A stretch of DNA of 64,000 nt from Aphelocoma coerulescens (lineage: Eukaryota; Chordata; Aves; Passeriformes; Corvidae), in the NCBI RefSeq assembly GCF_041296385.1, contig NC_091022.1, positions 20,665,967 to 20,729,966 of the forward strand, in the 5' to 3' direction. This document shows, one piece after another, positions 14,541-27,430 of the stretch. A model generated the notes under the pieces. That model was not told where the DNA came from. It searched no databases and saw only the letters and a program-made list of their open reading frames with translations. Position 1 is the first letter of the stretch; the number at the start of each line of letters is the position of its first letter. A program made the translations under genes and the position numbers.

Positions 14541-14643
14541 CATGCAACCTGGTCTAGTGGAAGGTGTCCCTTCCAAGGCAGAGGGCTTGGAATTAGATGA
14601 TCTTTAAGGTCCCTTCCAACCCAAAGGATTATATGATTCTGTC
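14541..14643 (+). mobile_element. CR1: CR1 LINE 3'-end fragment
   Basis: This is a short 5'-truncated copy of the avian CR1 non-LTR retrotransposon, about 100 bp of the 3' untranslated end. Diagnostic words in order are AACCTGGTCTAGTGGAAGGT, then TTGGAATTAGATGATC, then AAGGTCCCTTCCAACCCAAA, ending in the CR1-type terminus ATATGATTCTGTCT. Sense orientation is plus. No ORF of the element survives, as expected for most CR1 copies, which are severely 5'-truncated on insertion. The identification comes from recall of the CR1 consensus, not from a search. Confidence 0.9.
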
Positions 14644-14963
14644 TTCTTCCATCCCTAGCTCAGGGTGGCAAAATACCACTGCAGGATCAAAAATAAGAAA
14701 AGATGATCCAGTACTTATTTTCCACTTTCTGCTGTATGAGATACAGAATAGGAAAAAATAATTAAAGGTAAGAATGTTTCCACGGACTGTAAATTGCTCT
14801 TTCAATTTTACACTAAGTACTCTTTGCCTGTTGATGTAACTATGGAGGCAAGGATATACAAGTCTTCATAAGATTGCAGAGGATGTAGCCTAGTTTTTTT
14901 AATCTACATAACTGCTCTTCCCGTGGTTCTGAATTACAGTGTTTTACTTTGGTGTTGGATTAG

Positions 14964-15068
14964 AAAAGGTTAAAAAGAAACAAACACAGGAAAGAAACAA
15001 AACCAAAAAAACCCAACCTCAAAAATCAACCGACCAAAAAAGAAAATGATGAAAAATAAAACAAAAAC
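14964..15068. repeat. A-rich, T-poor low-complexity stretch
   Basis: About 105 bp of mostly A with C and G and very few T, lying about 320 bp after the CR1 tail. It could be a decayed poly(A) tail or simple low complexity; no retroposed body is recognisable upstream. Confidence 0.65.
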
Positions 15069-18000
15069 TTCACAACACTAAAAGTGTATGAAAAACTATA
15101 TAACATGGTATAGCACATTTTTTCAGTGAGGATGAAATGTAAAGAAATGCACATAACTATAAAGAATGAAGAGGCTGATTTTAGTTCAAAAATCACAGGA
15201 ACAGGAAAATTAGTTTGGAAGTTGGAACAAAGAAGAAGACCACCAATTGTGGAGACAGGAAAGAAAGAAGCTCCATATCTACCAGAAAGGAAATGGGCTA
15301 TGGCAAGGAAAGCTGGCAGTAGAAGACTACAAGTGCTTTTGTTGTTTTTCCAGCCTTTACAGTTCTTGTGCTAAGAACTAAGCAGTGTTGGAATTTTTGA
15401 AGAGTAACTGATTTCTCTTTCAGGTTTTTGAGGAGAAAAATAAAAAATGGCCTCAGGTCTGAGCTTTGAAAAAGGTATGCTTAAGTTACTGAGGTATCTC
15501 ATGAAGTCACTTTTGATGTTGAAGACATAGGGCAGCTGCAAACCGAGCTAGGTTCTACCTTCCTGAATGTGTAAAAACCTGAAAAAGACTAGAAAACAAA
15601 CTGTACCAGAGAGGATGCAGCCAAAGGTCTTGGATGCAGCTCACTGACCTCCATCCAAATTTCTCAAATACAAGATATGTTGTGCTGGATCTGCAGCAAA
15701 CCCGCAGCCTCAGAAACACCCAGCAGTGGAAGTTCTACATAGTTTTGTGTGCTTTGTTTTGTTTTTTTTTTTTCCTTAACTCAAACTATAAATATTAAAA
15801 CCAAACCAAGACAATCCCATCCCTCACTTCATCTTCCAGTAAATCTCCCCTTATTAAGATTTTTAATGCCTAAAACAGTAGTCAAGACTTGTGTTATGTT
15901 CGTAGTCACCAAGAATGTATTTCTTTACAGAAATAATTTTTCAATTAATATATTATCGTAAGTACTATAATGAGGCAAAGAAAATTCATTAAATTAATGA
16001 CATAGAAAAAAGGCTTAAAACATAAAGAGGTGTAAAGGCATGTACACTCACTGCAGTACAAATTAAATACTTTCTCTCAGTGCCTGGATATGTTCTGTTC
16101 AGTAGAATTCTGTTGTTTTGGAAGGGCAGATGAATGTTCCCCTCAACTTTCCAACAGCTGTTTCTCCATTATGTTACTCAACACTTTGAATGTAATCTGA
16201 TGAGACAGAAGATGATCTGTAGTACCTATGGGTTGGTTGTTTGAGGAAATTTCCAATGGTTGCGTATAAGATTTTAATATTCATTTGAAATGAATCAGAT
16301 CTTATGTTCATTACAAAGCAATGCATAATTGTTTTATTAATAATTTAACCAAATTTTCTGATTTTTGTTCAATTAAAGTAGAAACAGCAAAAACCACACC
16401 ACCATGAGGAAATACCAAAATAGTGCCATGTTCTCCTTGATGAAAATCAGATAAGTAAATTGCCTGTGCCATGGAAATTAGGACAAGTAGCTAAAAAAGA
16501 GGTTTGTGATTAGTGGCACAAACTTTATGACTTTGTGTGTCTTCAATGGTGTCATCAGCAGAGGCTTGCAGGCATATGGGAATCCTGTTTGATAAAAGGG
16601 TGTTGACATTATGTTGGGTGAAGTGTTTTTAGAACAGGGTTATTAAGGGGCATAAAGGAGTCTAAGCTACCAGCAAATAGGAAAAATAATTGTTAAACTT
16701 ATTAATAATTAGGTTCGAGGAGAATTAGAGTGGAAAAGATGGTCCGAATGACCTGATATTAAACAGGAAGGAAAAATAAGGTTGACTTTAATTAATGTCA
16801 TGCTTTCTTTAAGATAAAGGTTATACAATGCCATTAACTACTAATCCACAATTGTTGAATAAAAATGTTAAGAAAACTGTTTTACTAAAATTTTTATGGA
16901 GTTCAGTTGGTGTATTTTGTTCTGACCTCAGCTGTCCTCACCCAACTCCAAAGTAAAATTACAAAAGCTGACACCGTCCTCTAACTTAATCATTATTCTC
17001 CATTTAAGTAGGTGAAGTACTACATTTACTTCCCCAACCAAATGGTGGAAACTTGTTCCTGTAGTAATTCATGATTTCTTGACAATCAGCAAAATTACTC
17101 CTCTCTCTGCAATTTTTTTTTGTATTTGTTCAATAAACATAAGACAATTTTTTTGGTTTTTCCGGCAAAATTCATAAAAATTTTTCTGATCACAAAAGAT
17201 CTCTCTCCTCATCAATCCCACTGTTTTCAGTATAATTTCTTTCATGTCCTAAGGATTGTGGGTTTGACATATTTGAAATTCTAATCAAACAGTGAAAGCA
17301 AAGTACTAATATTTTTTTTTTTCATTGGAACCATCTCGAATATTATAGTCTAGTCAGAATAAATATTAAATATGTGCCTTTTTTCCACATTTTCTGAAAA
17401 ATTCCAGTCCAGTCTGTTGTAGATATTTTAATATTCTTTAATTCATTGATGCTAGATAACTGCATCATATGAAATACTCAATTCTAAGTGTTATTAGGGA
17501 CAATTTAAGTATTGTACTTCAGTCTTGAAGAAAAAGACAAAACTTTCCTCTTTTGACATTGCAAGAATCTTTCCCCCTCTTCCACATACAATTGCAATAT
17601 TTCATTTGGTTGACAATTTATGGTGTGAGAAGTGATACAATAAGTGAGGTTTTATCACTGTTTAGTTATGCTAAAGTAGGCCAAAGATGCTTCAGTCTTC
17701 CAGGTTTTAGCATGTGCTCAATATTACAACAAATTTAATCTCACAAGCATTCATTTAATTATAAATTCTCTAGTAATATGAATATTATTTAAAATTCCAA
17801 GATTTATTATCCTGCTACTTACAGTTATCTTAATTAAAATAGGATAAGAAATTTTTTACTTAAAATTTGTAGCAAAGTTTTTCTTATGAAAGAAATGAGA
17901 TATTTTATAAGGAAGGACATTTCATTGTTAATGATTTCATAGCTACAAAGGATAAAGCTCTGTTCTTCTTCTATTAGCTTTTTTTATTCAATTTCCCCAA

Positions 18001-20255
18001 ACTTTGTGTCTACACTAGTGACCTGAACTAGGAGAGGTTATTTACAATAAAATTATCAATACTCTTGAAATTTAAAAAATTCAGATCTCAGTGAATGGCA
18101 GTCTTATGAGCTCATGATACATTTTATATGGTATGTTTTACTGGATGCTATAGAATTTCCAGACACAAAAATTTAAGCTGAAGTTAAGACTTTGACTTCT
18201 ACCAAGAATCATAAGAAAAAGAATAAAAACGTTACAGTTTGAAGACTGAAAAATGGCCTTTCAGCAGGCAGTGGACCATTGGACTTCTGCTCCCAACTGT
18301 CTCACTGATTTCTTGCACAAGCCAGATTGATCATTACTTTTTCTAAGGAGAATAATCAATGCAGTAAGGCATTAGGCTAAGATTCTTGCATTATTATCAT
18401 GATTTGTAGTTGTGGGTATTACTAGGGAAATTTGGGAACTTCTGACTTTTCCTCCGGTATTTTAGGGGAATAATTCTGACAAACAACTTATGTAAACAAT
18501 TTTCATTTTAGAGGTAAATACACAGTTTAAATAATCATCCTTTGCAATTGTGTTTTGATTCTGTTTTAAAGTACTGGGCATCCTCTTATGTGAAATTTTG
18601 TGTGGATATTTGAAAAACTGCCAGGCCAGGTTCTGACATCTCCCAGTCTGTCCAATATCTTGTTCTTGCACCTCCATGACAGTAATTTAACCAGATCTTT
18701 GAGTGTCTGGTCAATTGGGAGGGCATAGTTAAGTAATCCAGTGACTTCCCAGCTGTGAGGAATGAGGAGCTCTTGTTGGGAGTTTCCATTGCCAAAGGCA
18801 TAGTCACCTGACAGGCTAATTCTGGACAAAGGCAGAAAACCATTAAAAATACTGGTGATTACAAATGAAAAATCCAGAAAATTCCAGAGGCAAACAGCCA
18901 CTTATAAAAAGCCTTAATTTTCTAACCAGGAAATACAACAGTAATAACTCATCAGGTATAGTTTGTTCCTTAAAAGCAATTGAGGATTTCTCTCTAGAGG
19001 CAAAGTGAGTTTCATGTTACAATAAGAGATCTCTTTTTTTGCTCTTGGTCATGAATAAGTCATATTATGCTATCCTCTTTGAGAAGACTCAATTGTCTGA
19101 CCAGGTCAGAGGCTGGAAGGTAGCAGAGATGCTTCATGATTCAGTATGTTTTGTTAATCTATTTCCCAGTGATCCACACAAAGTTTGTAAGATGCTTTCC
19201 ATGTTCCCAGTATGGAGAACAAAAGTCTCTCATTCATTTTAATTAATCTATATTCTACAGAGAAAGAGAGAGTTATATCAATTCAAGATCACATCATTTT
19301 ATGAAGACAGCAGAAGAATGAATATGTTTTATGGCCCAGTTTATCATCTATGACTTTGACTGTTACCTTCTTTGAAATTTAGGTTCACAGTGTAATAATA
19401 AATTATTAATTTCAGGCATGTCTAGATGAGCATGAAAGCTTCATGCCATTGCTGAAAAACACCCAATGAAAGATGAGCAAAGTAACAGCTTTTCAAGTTC
19501 CAATTCTCAATACTTGTTCGCTGATAAAATTTCCCAAAATAGTCACTTGTTCAAAAACGAATCCTTATTATGCATGATAGCAAGAAACAGAAATTGACAG
19601 CCCAGTATAGAGGTCACCACTCATGTTATCACTGTGGTTTTGCAGGAGTGTTCAACTGCTGGGCCAAGCAATGTTTTGAAAGGGTTTATAAATCCTGTGC
19701 ACTATTACTTCTCTGTATGACAGGTTTGTAACAATTATATATTAAATGAAATAAAAATATCTTTAACTTACTCATGGTTAAGAGTAGCCTTGGTGGTTTC
19801 AGTGACTGGATAAATCATTGAAAATACTTTCATGTGATATTCAGATTGAAATATTAGAATACTAATTTTTCCTTATCATAATCTCATATGGTATATATCC
19901 AAATAAGCCTTCTAGACAAAGACTGCTAGCTTGATTTTGAGCTAAGATTATTATTTTCTCCTCATTGTCTTCCAGCAATATCTCTATCTTGCCTTTATGC
20001 TCCTTCATACATAAAAAGACCCCAAAGTACTCCCCAGACATCTTATACTTTAAGACCTAGAAGGTTCTTCTGAACAGAGGAAAGGATTCCTACTTGACTG
20101 GCAGCACTGGGTATTATTTCCCACTCTCTGAATTTTAATGCAACCATGTCCAGGTGGAATGAGAAGGTTCAGTGCTACAAAGTCTGATAATTGACAAGTG
20201 TGGATAATGTTTGCTCAATGTGATGAATAAAAAAGAAAAGGGTTTTATCTTATTT

Positions 20256-20268
20256 AAAAAAAAAAAAA
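20256..20268. repeat. A13 homopolymer
   Basis: Uninterrupted run of 13 A. No AATAAA or recognisable retrocopy lies in front of it. Confidence 0.85.
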
Positions 20269-21179
20269 TTAGTGTAACCATAATCACAACAATTATAAGC
20301 TTCCCTTGATGCTAAGCAAGAGAAGACAGTAACAAAACCCATACTTTACATAAATTTCATCACATTTGGGCAAATGTTTAAATTTTCAAAGAAAAAACAC
20401 TCTAGATTTTATATAAGATAATCTTTGCTTATCCTTGGAAATTCCATTCATTAAAGAATTTATAAAGTCCTAATATTTACTAAATCTATACAATTTTGTA
20501 AATGAATAGCTGATGAACTGCTGTTATAAAACTTACCTCTCTGCTCTGAACTAAATGTTATTGGCATTTCCGGTTGTTCATTACTGCTGCTAATGATACT
20601 TCAAATCAAAATGAACTCTGCTACCATTTGAAAAAAAAAAACTTCTGGATTAGCAAATGTGAGTATCTATTTAGATGCAGTATATTTAGGAATAGGGGTT
20701 TTCCCCACTTGAATGTACTCATTTATGAAAATATTCTTCTGTGTATCACACCAAAATATTGGGGCAGGGTGCAGAGGTAGGTTTGGTGGTGTTCAGCCAG
20801 ATATATAGAGTAGAAAATCTAAACCAAGCCCTGTAGAATTACAAGCTATGCCAAACTGTTAAAAGCCAAATGCAAGCTCAGTTCCTTCACAGCTTTCCAA
20901 AACTGTTTTCTTGTCAGTTTTTTACATAAGCTATTCAATTACTCCTCTTTGCAGTCTACTGTTACATGAAAAGAACTTAAAACATCTAACTTAGACTGCT
21001 TTGGAAAACCAAATCTCCAGTATTCTGGGTATAATATCCAAGCCAGTATTAAAGTCTAATCTAATAGAGAAACAGTAGCATATTTGGATAACAAATTCCC
21101 TTCTTAGTCACTGCTGACTTTCAAAATCATCTAGGCACATCTAGGTTTTTTTTTCTTGAACACCACCTCTGTTCCTCTG

Positions 21180-21960
21180 TTTACTCTGGCATTTTTTCTT
21201 GCCAGCAGAGTGAGTGGCTGCAGCCTGGGCCGGACGGTGCCGGAGGAGCCCAGGGAACCGTCCGGCACTGCCGCCTCTGTGTCCTGGGCACAGCAGGGAA
21301 TGGGAGATGGTGGGAACCAACCATTCTGTGCCCAGCCCTGTAATGGACTGGGGGACCTGTGGGGGAGGCTGGGCAGGGCACCAGGAGGGGCTGCCACAGT
21401 CCCTGAGGGCTTCAGCCCAGCCAAGTTCTATTCCAACACAAAGGTTTTTTCTCTGTTGTTTTGCTTTTCCCCGGAAGGTATTACAGGCCTCAGTCATACA
21501 GTCCTCCATGCAGCACCATCCTTGGGATGTTAGTTCCTTGAGGTATGCAGCTCTTTCCCCAGTGCAGCAAAGGAGAGAGGTTTCTTAGGAAAGTTATTTC
21601 CTTCACCTATGAATAATTTTAACATTAATGCTTGAAATTAGAAGCTACCAGAAAGTACCACCATCCTCAAATCTCATGTGGGTGCTAGTGAAGTTTGAAA
21701 TGCTGGTTTGGGTTCCTCCTGTCTTGTTTTCACCCACTAATGAGAACCTGCTTTACCCAGGTGTATCCAGGTGGAGTTGGCCAGGATAATTGCCTGAGTT
21801 GGGGTTCTGCAGTTCCTCCTATCCCACCCCTTCCTCTCATCAGGATGCCTGTGGCAGCGGGGACCCCCTGCTGTGTTCAGCAGCTCTAACCCAACAATCC
21901 AGGGCAGGCTCTTCCATGGCTGTGACAATGCTTTGAGAGTTCCCTTTGAGTCACTCATCT
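21180..21960. other. Local GC-rich patch with small CpG cluster
   Basis: This is the only GC-rich patch in the first 60 kb. A core at about 21,205-21,475 and a second part at 21,690-21,960 stand out from the AT-rich surroundings. CpG dinucleotides cluster at 21,230-21,275. Several overlapping open frames occur on both strands, which is what low stop-codon density in GC-rich DNA produces; none has a recognisable domain, and the longest plus frame starts at TTG. Possibilities are a decayed repeat (old LTR), an unannotated exon, or a regulatory patch. I cannot choose between them. Confidence 0.5.
21229..21266. repeat. Perfect 10-bp inverted repeat, GC-rich
   Basis: The arm GCCGGACGGT at 21,229-21,238 is matched exactly by ACCGTCCGGC at 21,257-21,266, with an 18-nt loop. 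The first flanking bases on either side do not pair, so the stem is 10 bp. It holds most of the CpGs of the patch. Confidence 0.85.
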
Positions 21961-23074
21961 CTGAGCTCAGGGATTTTGCACAGACTAACTTCCCTTGAGT
22001 GACTTCAGTGACTCTAGTTATGAAAAGTGAGCAGTGGGGCTCTATCTAAATGTGGGCTTGGACTATCATGAAGCAATACTTTAAGTAGCATTACTTTAAT
22101 AAATCCTTTTTCTGCCTGCACTGTTCTTATGGAGACTAAATTTTGTATCCTTCCATGAAAGCATCATTTGTATCTATTAAATAGATCAAAGTCTTTACAA
22201 ATGCTTTATTTTATTTATTAAGACAGTAGAGTTTATTGCTATAAAATTATGTTTTTATGGCTACCAGACTCTGTGTTCTCATGATGTGCCCTGCTGTGTA
22301 GTCAGATGATTAGGTCAATGTTTCTCCAGACATCTCTCATCACTCCAGGAGCTTAGTTAAAATCCTACAGAGTCATAAGATTATGTTCTTCTTTGTATGC
22401 TTTTTAATGCTTGATAATTTCTGGGAAGATAATTTTCTGGGACTACCACTATAAAGAATATTTTTTGTGAATATAGAATTCTTCAAGTTTCTGGTTTATC
22501 TTCATCTTGTAAATTAAAGTTGTATGTTCCTGAAAGCATTATCTGAGGAATGAGATCAGTTTCTCTTTGTTTGGATGCTAAACATCAATATATTATTTAT
22601 ATGCTGGTCAACTCATTTACTCTTGATCAGATTGGTGGAGGGAATTATTTTTCTGGGTTGCATGGCAGTCTGAAAAAAGAGTAAACTTTTGCTGATAATT
22701 TTTGATTTAATAAACTGTGATGCCACAGGTACCTGCTACACACCCTACACTGCATCAGCAGTGATATTTTCAGTGATGATTTTGATTTGTTTGATGCTTT
22801 GATATCTTTTAAACCAGTTGGTATTAATGCAGATGTCCCAACTTCTTCATTTGGATTTCTGTTGTAACTGAAGATTGATGACCTTAACTAGATATTTTTG
22901 CTGAAGTCTTGCCCAGTGTGCATGCAGAGAGGAGCAACACAAATAATGAGGAGTAGAATCCTTTCAAGTAGAAGTAAAGCAGTTTTTGCATTAGGAGTTA
23001 GACATTATTAATAAAGATGTAATAACTCTAAAAATTAACCTGGAAAATTTACTTTCATGTAAGAATATGGCAAA

Positions 23075-23098
23075 TATCTAACCCCATCTAACCCCATC
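23075..23098. repeat. Short tandem duplication, 10-bp unit
   Basis: The unit ATCTAACCCC occurs twice in a row, followed by a partial third start. Confidence 0.85.
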
Positions 23099-26000
23099 TC
23101 TTGTAATGTGTGGGGGAAATTTAAAATAAAAGGTGTTATGAGAAATAGCACATGAGAAGAAAGACACATAAAAATCCAGTATTTGAAATGAGGCACTTTG
23201 GAGGCTTTATTGAATTTGGGTCATATGTTGTGATTGCCTTCTCCTAAGTGCTTTTGCTACTTGAATTGATTCAGTACTTTGGAAAAGCCACTTTCCTTTT
23301 GATATTAGAATATTGTTAGGCCACCACAAACACTTTAAAGTAAAGTACCTTCACTGATTTAGCTTGACAACACTCATACATTTTTTTTAGGTTTTGTGTG
23401 TTCCCTACTTATACATATTGAGCACAAGAATTTTTGGCAAAAAAGTTTTAGAAAATTAGCAATTTTCATGGACTTGTAGAAGATATTCAAGGTGATCAAA
23501 TTCTGAGCTTGTAAATGTAAATATTCATCCTGAAAACCTGATTTTTAAGGGCTCCAATCAGAGAACAAACATCCTGTGTAATTCATGTATCTAATCAAAG
23601 CTAACCAACACAGCCTGAATTTCAAATGTCAAATGTTTGCAGTAGGCAAACAACACACATAATTCTTCATCTGTGCATATTCAAAGAATCTCTGTGTGAA
23701 TCAAACACAAGTTACAAAAAGAAGTTGTATTTATCAAAGTATTTACTCAGCTCTTGTGAGCAGCACAGACAGCTGTAATACCAAGTTTGTTATGTTTTTT
23801 GCAATTGATCAACACTATATTAACAATTTTTAAAATATTTTTATTGTTTTCTCATAAAGAATACTGTTGTCATGGACCCAAGTATATGAAAAGGAAAATC
23901 TTTCTCCTGGAAAAAATTTTGCCAGTTCTTTATTCATATAAGCACACCTTCCAGCCATCTTTTTAAATGTATTTTTGTTTTCATCTGATAAATTGAAATT
24001 TTTAGGTACTGGTTTTTTTTGATGGTTTTAGGGGTTTTTTTCACCACATTATAGTTTATCTAACTTAGTTTGCCTGTATTATTTCTGCAGTGGTTTTTAT
24101 CCATTTATAGTCTAATTTTGATGTCAATCTATATCATTATTACACCACCCCATAAATCTTTCTATTGTTTCTTGTTAAAACACCCCATTGATTTAAAGAT
24201 CTCGTTACCTACCAAAGTATGTTCTGATTCTCTGACCTCCTCACACTCCTTCATGGTGACTTCAGTTAATTGCAAGATTATCAGATGATAATGTGGTAGT
24301 ATTAAAATGAATTAGCATGTAATTATTGTCATTCCCAAGGGAGATAGGGTATGTAAAATAAAGCAGTGCATGTTATATTATGAAAAGCATGAAGCAGTGT
24401 GTTTCTCCTGGTGTACTCAGATATCCACAACTCTTGCTTTATACAGTGTGTTCATGGTACAAAATCCCAGAGGAGATCTGGAGACAGCTGATCAACTTCT
24501 TATTTTGCATCTTGGGTTATTCTTGTCAATTTCAAAGTCTTTGATTTTTACAAGTACATGACAAAGTGATTTTCTATGATCTCATTTGGGTTGTGTCATT
24601 CTCATTGGCATTGATTTACTACAAGTATTATCAAGATTAAAAAGTATAGCCCACAATAATGAGTTGCCAGAAATTTGTTTTAACTAATTAAAATTAATTA
24701 ATTCAATTTAAATATGATACAATATTTAAAAAATACTAATGTGTCAATAGTGTTTCAGAACTTGAGCTCTGAATACAAAGCTGTTACCAGCAGCAAAAGT
24801 GCTTACGTTATGGGATATATTATTAATTACCTCTAGCCTCTTAGTCTGGAGAATTTAAGTTTTGGGAGTCCCAGTGTCAAGGTGTTCTTATCCAGGGCTA
24901 TATGAATGGAATTCATTCTGTCTTCAGAGTAGTGTGTTTACCTCTGTTGCACTGGAGTGTCTGGACACCAAAGGAAACTAAATGGAAAAACAGTTTGTGT
25001 TTGGTATCGACTTATTTTCTAAATATGATATTTTATGGCCCTGACTGTATTCTCAGGAATACTTCTGTCTTTCAGTTGGTTGCAACATTTAGGATTTTAA
25101 AATGTACAAAGATTGGAAAATTACACCATTATAAGGATACATCTAACCCTAGTTACCTTCTTTCTGAGATAAGATCCATAGAATCATAACAGTGGGTTCC
25201 ATAACAAGGGGCAAAGTATAGAAAGAAAGTGAGAAACAAAAAAGTGTTCACTTGCACTATGCTGTTGTGGAATGATTCCCTGGAAAAGCACTAGAGACTA
25301 GGCCCCCAAATTCATGGCTTCAGTGTTGACTGTCTGAGTGGGGGATGCTTACTTATGGCAGGACTTAGCACAGGCACATCTGAGTCACATTTCTTGGAGC
25401 ATAAAAAGTAGAATGTTTTCAGCACCTAATTTGAAACTGTTACTATCCAGAAAATCTGAGCCCTTAGATGTTTGAAGTACTTTGTGGATTTTAGAAAGAT
25501 ATAAATTCTAAACTGTGAACACCATTGTGTGCTCTTACAGATAATGTATGTGAAATGTAGAGTGCTAAACTGTTAGTGATAATGGAACAATCTTCTATCT
25601 GACATGCTTTTAGTTACATTGCAATTGTTTTTTGTTATGTTAAATCATTTTTTGGAGTTTGTACTAACATATCCAAATGGAAGGTTTCTTTGGGAGGCTT
25701 TTATTTGGTGGTTTGGGGTGGTTTTTTCCCTGCTCAGACTTGCACAAATATGGTAGAACAGAGGGTATAATAAAAATAGCAGAAAACATTCAATTTCATT
25801 TCATAAAACAAAATCCACTGAAAATGCTTACACACTTGAAGAAGTTAAACTTAATCATAATTTCCTTTCTAGCAAAAATAAAATCCCTGACCAACCAACA
25901 TTTGTTGGCAGGAGAAAAAAAAAGAGGGAACAATTGTATCTTATCTACATGTGTTGCTTTCATCTTTAACTGAATTATCAGATTGATTAAACTGCTTTAG

Positions 26001-26301
26001 CAGTGAATGCAGAAACAACTACATGGGTATCTGCATATACCTGTTCAGGATTTAATTGTTCAATATTTATTAAAAAAAGCCCCAAAATTATTTTGGAATA
26101 ATTAAGAAGTATATTAACTTTCTATTATTTTGTTTATATCTTTCAATAAAAAGATGGATTGATGACTTTTAGAAAATTGGTGTTCCCAGATAACAGATTG
26201 CTTCTTCTAGGGTTCATTAGTTCACCTGATGATGACTTTAGCTATTTAGAATCTATGGTTTTAAAACAAAAACGACAACTGTGTCTCTGCTGATGATCTG
26301 A

Positions 26302-26456
26302 GGTTTTTTTCCTGTATTTCTTTTCCTGCTTTCTGAATTTTTTTCTCAGTTCTTCTGCCTTTAAGAGATATTTTTTATTTCACAGCACTTCTCATATTCC
26401 TTCTCTTTCCTACCTTGCCTGCATTCATGAGTTCTCTTCCTTTTTCTTTTCTTTTG
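26302..26456 (+). repeat. Pyrimidine-rich stretch
   Basis: About 155 bp dominated by T and C on the plus strand (TTTCTTTT/CTTTTCC words). Low complexity; no gene signal. Confidence 0.6.
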
Positions 26457-27257
26457 TCTATAATTGTAAACACACACTTGTGAAATATTACTGATTTTAC
26501 TTTTCACAAAGTGTTTTGTTGATTACTTACAGGGTCCAGAGCATAATAGTATGCCTTTACCCTTTCATAACAAATACTGTGCAAGTTACACCGTTCTACT
26601 TTAAAATTTATAGGATTTCTGAATGCCAATGTTTGTCGCATATCAGAAGCAATGTTTGTAAGGAAAAGATTAAGGGGGGGAAAATATAATGTCTTTCCTT
26701 GTCTGTATCCAAGAGCAGAGAGAAGTAGAAAGTTTACAGCAGACATGACTCATTTCCCTGTGAATTGTAGTAGGTCCAGTCACTTCAGTAATTTTATAAA
26801 GTTACCATTTGAGCATCATCCATTCCTTCATTGAAAATCGGTTCATGGAAGGTTTCAGTCCCTCATCCTCTCTGGGCCCTAGGTCATGGCTCTTCCCAGC
26901 ACTGCCTGGGTAGGTAATAATACTGATCTGATTTTTCCTTACTATTGGTTGCACAGCTGCATGACATTATTTTCTGCTTGATATTGACTGGATTCTGATA
27001 TTTAAATTTAAAGCTTTTCAGAATGTTTTACAGTATCTATTTCCTTATGCTTTGTAAATTTTACTGACAAACATCTGGAGGTTTCTCTTTTGATTCCTGT
27101 ATTCTTGACCTGCTATTCCTGAGAGCAGTACAGAGTTTAGAAATTTTGAGATTACCCCTGGAATCTACATTTGTCAGGCATCTTTGCCCTCAAGGATTCT
27201 TAAAAAATTTTCATTTTCTTACTAGTTTTGCTGGGGGTTTTTTGTGTCTGGCAGACC

Positions 27258-27311
27258 AGAAAAGCTCAAAACCTCTATAGAAAAGCTTAAAACCTCTATA
27301 GAAAAAAAAAA
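27258..27311. repeat. 21-bp tandem duplication abutting an A run
   Basis: A 21-bp unit at 27,258-27,278 (starts AGAAAAGCTC, ends CCTCTAT) is repeated at 27,279-27,299 with a single C-to-T difference. The third unit begins at 27,300 but continues as an A run. Confidence 0.9.
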
Positions 27312-27396
27312 ATTGTAACAATTTGGATTTCATTTAAATATTTAGTTTGTTTTCTATCTTCAAATTTAAAGTGTGCCTTGTGCTGTTTGGTGTTCT

Positions 27397-27430
27397 TGTA
27401 TGTGTATGTATGTTATATGCATGCATGTTT
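27397..27430. repeat. TGTA/TGCA simple repeat
   Basis: Imperfect tetranucleotide run of TGTA and TGCA units. Confidence 0.7.

Larger units (their letters stand above)
14644..21179. other. AT-rich non-coding stretch, no gene recognised
   Basis: No gene recognised. It contains the A-rich stretch at 14,964-15,068, a small perfect hairpin at 15,361-15,379 (7-bp arms AGTTCTT/AAGAACT, 5-nt loop) and an A13 run at 20,256-20,268. The open frames (for example minus 18,566-18,901) overlap one another in several frames and show no domain. Confidence 0.6.

Noticed and set aside
21131..21588. Six overlapping open frames on both strands, one resembling a signal peptide
   Set aside because: All frames are open because stops are rare in this GC-rich patch; the signal-peptide-like frame begins at TTG.
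25170..25200. CATAGAATCATAAC, considered as a CR1 terminus
   Set aside because: No further CR1 words on either side; too short to support.
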